NCBI GenBank assembly: GCA_947085035.1
Contig: CAMTUW010000032.1
Location: forward strand, 1 to 27,547
DNA from: CAMTUW01 sp947085035
Lineage (GTDB): Bacteria; Actinomycetota; Coriobacteriia; Anaerosomatales; PHET01
Direction of reading: 5' to 3'
Length of the DNA stretch: 27,547 nucleotides
In this document: piece after piece, positions 25,001 to 27,547 of the stretch
Layout of the letters: every line of letters starts with the position of its first letter
How positions within the stretch are numbered: position 1 is the stretch's first letter
Notes under the pieces: generated by a model
Told to the model about the DNA's origin: nothing
Seen by the model: the letters and a program-made list of their open reading frames with translations, nothing else
The model's database searches: none
Translations under genes and position numbers: made by a program

Positions 25001-27547
25001 CCGGTCCCGAATCACACAGCGGTCGCCTCTTCCCGCACGGCGAGCCTCACAGCGGGCGGTACGGCGAGCGCTCGGTGCAACCAGTGTCACAACGACACGG
25101 GCATCGACGGTGCAAGCGGAGTGTATCCGCAGCACCAAGGACTGCCTGTTCTCGGCAACGTGACGTGTGTGCGCTGCCACAACTACAGCCCGGGTGTTGT
25201 GGCGCAGGTCGTAGGCAACTGGACCAACGACGCTTGCACGGACTGCCATAACGCGACAGTGCTCCCGGCGTACATCGCCCATTCCGCAGTGACCGCCCCG
25301 TCTGTGACCGCCACCGAGGCCCAAGGCGTCGGAACCTGCCAGACGGCGGGTTGTCATACGACACTCGATCTCCATGCCCTTCACAGGGGCACAGCCACGA
25401 CTCCGCCCGCTCGCTTGGCGCTGGGCTGCGCTCTTGCCGGTTGTCATGACTACACGAAGCAGGCCCTCAAGCCGAACAAGAAGTCGTGCGGTACAGGCGG
25501 CGCCTGCCACACCACCGATCCACACAACCCGCTTGCCCACAACATCTCGACTGACACGGGCCTTTGCAGACGCTGTCACGAGGGTCCGGCCAACGCGCTC
25601 GCCACTGACGTGCGAGAGGTCTACAAGTCCACTGGCTTCGGTGTGAACACCAAGGCGCACGATGGTTGCCAGAGTTGTCACAATGGCGGACTGAACCTTG
25701 GTGGATTGGCCGACAGCACGACGAACTGCGTCTACTGTCACACCACTGGCAAGGCGGGAACGCATGCCTACACACCCTACACGTCCACATCCACCACACC
25801 GGGCGCCACAGGTCACTATTACCTGACGAGCCATGACGCTTCGCTTGTCACCGGCGCGAACTACGGCACGACGTCGTACGGCAAGACGCTCACGGACTAC
25901 CACGCCACGTCACTGAACTTCGAGCGTGCGTGCACGACCTGTCACACGATCGACATGATGACCGAGCACACCAAGTCGAGCGTCGTCTCCTTCACGGCCA
26001 CGTACCCTGATAGGTGCGTCGCGTGTCATGAGACGAGAGTCGACAACTGGACGGCGCGCTGGAACGGGAGCTGCGCGGGTGAGGCCAACAGTTGCCACAA
26101 CCTGCCGAACCTCCACGCCGACTGGAACACGAAGCACAACGCGAGCGCATCGATCATCCCGACCCCCGGCGTGAGCTTCACGCTCGGTTCCACGGCAAAC
26201 GTCGCGACCGAGAACTTCGGCACGACGACGACGTGGCCCACCGCGTGGACTCGTTCCGACGCCACCCTCGTGACGGTTCAGACCGGAAGCGCACGCAGTG
26301 GCGCTGCCGCCCAGATTGGCATCAACGCGACCCGTACCGAGTACAATTTCTACCGTACGGCGGCATACAGCCTGACGGGCTATGGGGCCGGTGTCGTGCG
26401 GTTCTGGTATCAGGTGAACCTGAGTGACGCGGCTGATTTCCTGGTCTGCGAGTATTCGACCACGAGCGGAACGGCTGGCTTCACAGAGTTGTTCCGTGTG
26501 AGTAGCCCGGCCACGACGTGGACCCAGAGCCCCGTACTCTCGGTACCCGGTGGGGGCAACGTCTGGATCCGCTTCCGCGGCACGTTCAACGCCACCGGTG
26601 AGTACGGGCGCGTCGATGATTTCTCCATCGACGGTGCGAACGGTGCCGCATACGGCGCGGCGTTGCCGGCGTCAAGCACCGCTGCGGTCAGCTGTCAGAA
26701 CAACCCGAATGCCACCGAGTGCCACAACGTGGCCGATGTTGGCAACATACACTCCCGTACCCCCAACAACGGATGCCCGATCTGTCACACCGGCACCGCG
26801 CAGCACGCCACGGCACTGGCCTGTCAGACGGTGGGCTGCCACGTTGGCATCAATGTCAGTACCCACGGCACCCAGTGGCACGAGTCGACCATCGGGAGCG
26901 ACGCGGTCGGCGTCTTCCAAGGCACGTTGTTCACGACCTCTTGGTGTCGCGGATGTCACGACGACAGCATCGACAACGAGCACTTCGTCTTAGGCGCGTA
27001 CGGGACGACTCCGTGCACGGTGTGTCATAAGAAGTCAGCCAACAGTCTCGCCCCCATCAGCGTGGCAGCCACGACCACCTCGGCTACCATCCATGCGGTC
27101 TCCAATGTGCGAAACGCCTTGAACAACCGTTGCGAGCAGTGTCATACCACGGTCATCCGTTCAAGCAACGCGTCGGGCACCATCGTCACGCCGCACATCC
27201 AGAGATGGGGCTGGAACGGCTTACCCAACACCGGCTCCGCTGCGGTGGGCGGCGTCCAGTTCAACCCGCAATGGTCCGGACACCGCTCCTTCAGCGCGAT
27301 GCCGGGACGGAAGACCACCTTCGTCCCCGCAGTAGACGGTGTGGGTGCGAACCGCACGTGGACGCTGCCGACCGTCGCCAACTACCAGACCAACTGGTCA
27401 CCGCTCACCGAGAGCCACACGATGATGGTGACGTGCGTCGATTGCCACGGTGAGGTCACAGGTGCCACTGGACCGCACGGCGCAGCGATGAGGGTGTTCA
27501 TCGCGAGCGGCTACACCAACAACTACTCCACCGGCGGGACCTACATC
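19016..27547 (+). CDS. Giant secreted multiheme c-type cytochrome (3' end outside window)
   Basis: The frame is open for 2844 codons from ATG 19016 to the window edge. A signal peptide is clear (basic MTGRR, hydrophobic core, cleavage after AFA at residue 30), and the first heme, CLSCH, follows within ten residues. Translating the whole length, I count 51 CXXCH sites and 27 expanded sites of the form C-X3 to X10-CH, for example CGGIGCH, CTNSGLGCH and CGGTGPGTCH. Hemes come in repeated modules with conserved His-rich linkers (KHNA, IHNNS, HYxGTE), broken by three heme-free beta-sandwich-like domains (about residues 242-361, 1603-1761 and 2384-2550). The last visible part (VTCVDCH, then GPHGA) matches the final ~150 residues of the cytochrome at 1-2025, so roughly 110 residues may remain. 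The ribosome binding site is weak (GGTGG, about 8 bases upstream), but no other in-frame start fits the signal peptide. Role (inferred): surface electron conduit. No membrane anchor is visible. Confidence 0.95.
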   Translation, partial: MTGRRSAWGALLVTVSVCAVMFAFVGTAFAEQRNPECLSCHQSMTDWSVFEVDRTTACSKCHTPGLAGTHPRHNAGGDCGAICHLPVGWGDSSRYAIPVWTGVGGSFATPTSKDVSSSVLHAIHSKPRWMGSLNTRSEKCASCHGIASCAACHDYTKVAPKHLDHSASGDESYTAQAPWVGPMSHGVSGGDLTMETVFTVTNQCATVGCHDVAGMAQGVPVQRESHSHPPVPASPVTDVVTYAPQAWKTLSSTNYTLQRANFANIAGYTLTSSFPARIIEVVAAVDPYFGQAEVWINGTKRGDIDLYAPVTGYQKVVFRSTELPVGNNTIQIRVKGTKNVASRGTFVVIDGFRAYANTTEAASPKCVSCHPDKTASHGFTFPHEATSTAFSAGTYQGFSCPSCHTRALVEEHRRESSKTKVGVCAQCHPVYAPYLDPTQTGTYNYGCTWSGEAGAPGCHTIAGQQPHNYVDSNHNPTTASGEYGCRSCHAGALDVVHNNSITTNEFTPSCLSCHSASRYPATKACTAGCHVLSGVDSMESHPYLSTKHVGDVVQSGVSNTGGFTCATCHYSTLELYPEHNRSSAQLVGGGPVLCSSCHNQSYLPKPWNKQCVACHATGKAPAPHNAYTAKHDYAVFSASNQTACGGIGCHDVTKADLLHDRTLPGAGDCTSCHVPGAGTPTKKLCTDCHSTHTLTAAHNAASYPAAIECLRCHETAGDIRTAHAACSTCHNLTTGQLTDYLSGATGANDRYTAACTTCHRATPGASGAAVLGKNYSPADPAHYVGTENSHTVSAAQAASTFDYDGAATVFAPVRCDACHKMEMKPEHITKAYTNFLGVPGTYPDKCVACHQQKVDPLPGGVWNKTCDQCHATKHTAAATQHNATNVIVTTSGGKTAGTACGGAQCHDVANIAAIHNQSVTSNDGKPGGITNCNTCHVADPVQARRDCGLSGCHPNYDNHVGNHAPTSNDQCAACHESSDVAVVHGSCAACHSNPQYPGLTTGKSAACVDCHVAGSVVNANGVTAKNYTPIDPSHYLGTETTHTSVGNGTYNGYQCTQCHRLDMKLEHAKTAVSFATTTTVVGKCVVCHETKVDPWLTAWDKRCASCHPSTHTDRTAKHNASVTNPGCGGSGCHVVNDAAAIHNNSVAAVTTADTLRCLVCHASADVVPAPIDCGAVGCHAGMEHGHGLNRTGSNYNFTTNVGCTNSGLGCHGSDTGDKPDYANRYHPNNGCMAGDCHLSSSQSNDAFNNPQTCQNCHGGRSVAPLNYQFARDVVPLAAPATATAGGHYNQVVHNLAASDATMSVGGYSQAKCSVCHPAIKVGGLNGLWNQHQVLQFYGNTSCGDCHSFNASVAAYIKSNPASGDCAACHSLGVMGAAYTMHSTSTVPPAAGVVMSTAQFQCGDVGCHQASGLDLHELHKGDGIIIPSFSTTNGVDPYDTSRCTTACHPSGQEVGWVGLRCERRLEPECVDCHDPLMQGWKPYARSCGVNGACHITLPHTGIGPIHSVTAQSQACIDCHETTDMRINHGYPPIENCASNNVCHNLDGMPNPSGIGTFTLAGKKECVDCHKAAIMGGRDHAPHDPNHYIGSEATHTATRTQSGLDGGYGLIGSVVATEGFNSATWPAAWTRNSTTLVVATSTAAPHEGTHFAQIHTTSTTRSTNDFKRVFDTSNVSSPTIEFHYQTTNFVSPDFARIEYSIDATTFVQIWSTAATQTAWTKVGPLAVPRSKTLTIRFSASTNANNSDRFLVDGIVLKPGNGPDIACAQCHQMELKPEHFKESSEATRVPAIYPDKCVDCHENKADNIVGPWNKSCVTPECHMGNHNASTPKHNATAVSPQCGGSDCHFLADVAVIHNNSSLSNATVTNCANTCHTSNLNAPATINCGGTGPGTCHNGLQPHNHELDYDGSLFNPTTVTGCVQSGAGCHGNSTGTNYQAYHPNSGCLAGACHLGNTTQQMPEFNDPNSCMNCHGGGPVQYHRATDRVPIAGVTPAGHYPVPNHTAVASSRTASLTAGGTASARCNQCHNDTGIDGASGVYPQHQGLPVLGNVTCVRCHNYSPGVVAQVVGNWTNDACTDCHNATVLPAYIAHSAVTAPSVTATEAQGVGTCQTAGCHTTLDLHALHRGTATTPPARLALGCALAGCHDYTKQALKPNKKSCGTGGACHTTDPHNPLAHNISTDTGLCRRCHEGPANALATDVREVYKSTGFGVNTKAHDGCQSCHNGGLNLGGLADSTTNCVYCHTTGKAGTHAYTPYTSTSTTPGATGHYYLTSHDASLVTGANYGTTSYGKTLTDYHATSLNFERACTTCHTIDMMTEHTKSSVVSFTATYPDRCVACHETRVDNWTARWNGSCAGEANSCHNLPNLHADWNTKHNASASIIPTPGVSFTLGSTANVATENFGTTTTWPTAWTRSDATLVTVQTGSARSGAAAQIGINATRTEYNFYRTAAYSLTGYGAGVVRFWYQVNLSDAADFLVCEYSTTSGTAGFTELFRVSSPATTWTQSPVLSVPGGGNVWIRFRGTFNATGEYGRVDDFSIDGANGAAYGAALPASSTAAVSCQNNPNATECHNVADVGNIHSRTPNNGCPICHTGTAQHATALACQTVGCHVGINVSTHGTQWHESTIGSDAVGVFQGTLFTTSWCRGCHDDSIDNEHFVLGAYGTTPCTVCHKKSANSLAPISVAATTTSATIHAVSNVRNALNNRCEQCHTTVIRSSNASGTIVTPHIQRWGWNGLPNTGSAAVGGVQFNPQWSGHRSFSAMPGRKTTFVPAVDGVGANRTWTLPTVANYQTNWSPLTESHTMMVTCVDCHGEVTGATGPHGAAMRVFIASGYTNNYSTGGTYI
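19742..20100 (+). other. Heme-free beta-sandwich-like domain 1 of the giant cytochrome
   Basis: About 120 residues without Cys lie between heme sites CATVGCH and CVSCH. Alternating hydrophobic strands (SFPARIIEVVAAVD, AEVWINGTKRGDIDLY, QKVVFRSTEL, NNTIQIRVKGT, GTFVVIDGFRAY) have the pattern of carbohydrate-binding or galactose-binding-like jelly-roll modules. It differs in sequence from domains 2 and 3. Ligand unknown. Confidence 0.6.
20708..21034 (+). repeat. Heme module repeat, copy A
   Basis: The module order is CXXCH ending in an EH dipeptide (CATCHYSTLELYPEH), a second CXXCH, WNK-x-C-x-x-CH, a KH-containing linker, an expanded CGGxxCHDV site, and a closing CXXCH. This copy is the most divergent of the five. 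Confidence 0.65.
21458..21828 (+). repeat. Heme module repeat, copy B
   Basis: It begins CDACHKMEMKPEH and runs through YPDKCVACH, WNKTCDQCH, QHNAT and CGGAQCHDV with IHNQS, to CNTCHVAD. It is preceded by DPAHYVGTENSHT, a lead-in shared with copies C and D. Confidence 0.75.
22178..22506 (+). repeat. Heme module repeat, copy C
   Basis: It begins CTQCHRLDMKLEH and runs through KCVVCHETKVD, WDKRCASCH, KHNAS and CGGSGCHVV with IHNNS, to CLVCHASAD. It is also the start of a longer duplicated block of about 22178-23576. Confidence 0.75.
23824..24297 (+). other. Heme-free beta-sandwich-like domain 2 of the giant cytochrome
   Basis: About 158 Cys-free residues. It opens ATEGFNSATWPAAWTRNSTT and closes RFLVDGIVLKPG, with strands such as TIEFHYQT, RIEYSIDATTFVQIW and TLTIRFSAS. 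The opening closely matches domain 3 (ATENFGTTTTWPTAWTRSDA), so the two are copies. The pattern suggests a MAM/LamG-like jelly roll, a fold used for binding sugars or proteins. It sits between the HYIGSEATHT lead-in and copy D of the heme module. Confidence 0.65.
24305..24636 (+). repeat. Heme module repeat, copy D
   Basis: It begins CAQCHQMELKPEH and runs through YPDKCVDCHENKAD, WNKSCVTPECH (an expanded site where copies B and C have CXXCH), KHNAT and CGGSDCH with IHNNS, to CANTCHTSN. It is the start of the second long duplicated block (24305-25590). Confidence 0.75.
25931..26790 (+). repeat. Heme module repeat, copy E, split by a beta-sandwich domain
   Basis: It begins CTTCHTIDMMTEH and runs through YPDRCVACHETRVD, WNGSCAGEANSCH and KHNAS. 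It is then interrupted by heme-free domain 3 and resumes with an expanded X8 site (CQNNPNATECH) before NVADVGNIHS, ending with CPICH. The insertion falls exactly between the KHNA linker and the expanded site. Confidence 0.7.
26167..26665 (+). other. Heme-free beta-sandwich-like domain 3 of the giant cytochrome
   Basis: About 165 residues with one isolated Cys (LVCEYST). It opens ATENFGTTTTWPTAWTRSDA, closes GRVDDFSIDGANG, and has strands such as VVRFWYQVNL and NVWIRFRGTF. It is paralogous to domain 2 and is inserted inside heme module copy E. Confidence 0.65.

Noticed and set aside
19016..27547. CRISPR-like or simple DNA repeat array suggested by recurring TGCCAC/TGTCAC words
   Set aside because: The words are codons for Cys-His at irregular spacing within one reading frame, not repeats with spacers.

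Overview
This GC-rich window is packed with c-type cytochromes and the machinery that makes and feeds them. It begins inside one very large multiheme cytochrome gene (bases 1-2025, 5' end missing) and ends inside a second, still larger one (19016 to the end of the window, 2844 codons without a stop). Between them lie two complete sets of System II cytochrome c maturation genes (resB and ccsA), a hexaheme cytochrome, a tetraheme NapC/NrfH-type membrane cytochrome, and a block for surface polysaccharide synthesis. Strong Shine-Dalgarno sites, System II maturation, giant secreted cytochromes and high GC suggest an anaerobic, metal- or electrode-respiring bacterium. My best guess is a deep-branching actinobacterium of the Coriobacteriia/OPB41 type. 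A Geobacter-like deltaproteobacterium cannot be excluded from sequence alone.

Layout. (1) 1-2025, + strand: C-terminal 674 residues of a giant multiheme cytochrome, followed by a perfect 30-base palindrome. (2) 2096-9373, + strand: a tightly packed run with four-base overlaps at several junctions. It encodes a membrane-anchored unknown, a GT39/ArnT-like membrane glycosyltransferase, ResB, CcsA, a membrane-anchored TPR protein, a six-bladed NHL propeller with a membrane segment at each end, and a secreted hexaheme cytochrome behind its own promoter-like sequence. A strong hairpin terminator follows. (3) 9448-10092, - strand: NapC/NrfH-type tetraheme cytochrome. (4) 10338-14949, + strand: lipoprotein, phosphohexomutase, GT4 glycosyltransferase and polyprenyl-phosphate sugar-phosphate transferase. 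(5) 14981-15811, + strand: second CcsA, convergent with a - strand pair of second ResB (17307-18725) and a LuxE-like adenylate-forming enzyme (15829-17310). (6) 18726-19015: intergenic control region with a good promoter and a long hairpin leader. (7) 19016-27547, + strand: the giant cytochrome, with 51 CXXCH and 27 expanded C-Xn-CH sites in the visible part, arranged in long internal repeats and interrupted by three heme-free beta-sandwich-like domains.

How they may work together (inference). The NapC/NrfH-type protein would take electrons from menaquinol. The ResB/CcsA pairs, helped by the TPR protein, would attach the many hemes outside the membrane. The hexaheme protein has the heme number and motif order of the Geobacter filament cytochrome OmcS as I remember it, so it may polymerise into an extracellular wire. 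The giant cytochromes would be wall-spanning or surface conduits. The glycosyltransferases may decorate these Ser/Thr/Asn-rich proteins or build the surface polymer in which they sit. The region 2096-9373 is the strongest candidate for a little-described system: a self-contained locus for making, maturing and perhaps glycosylating a cytochrome filament.
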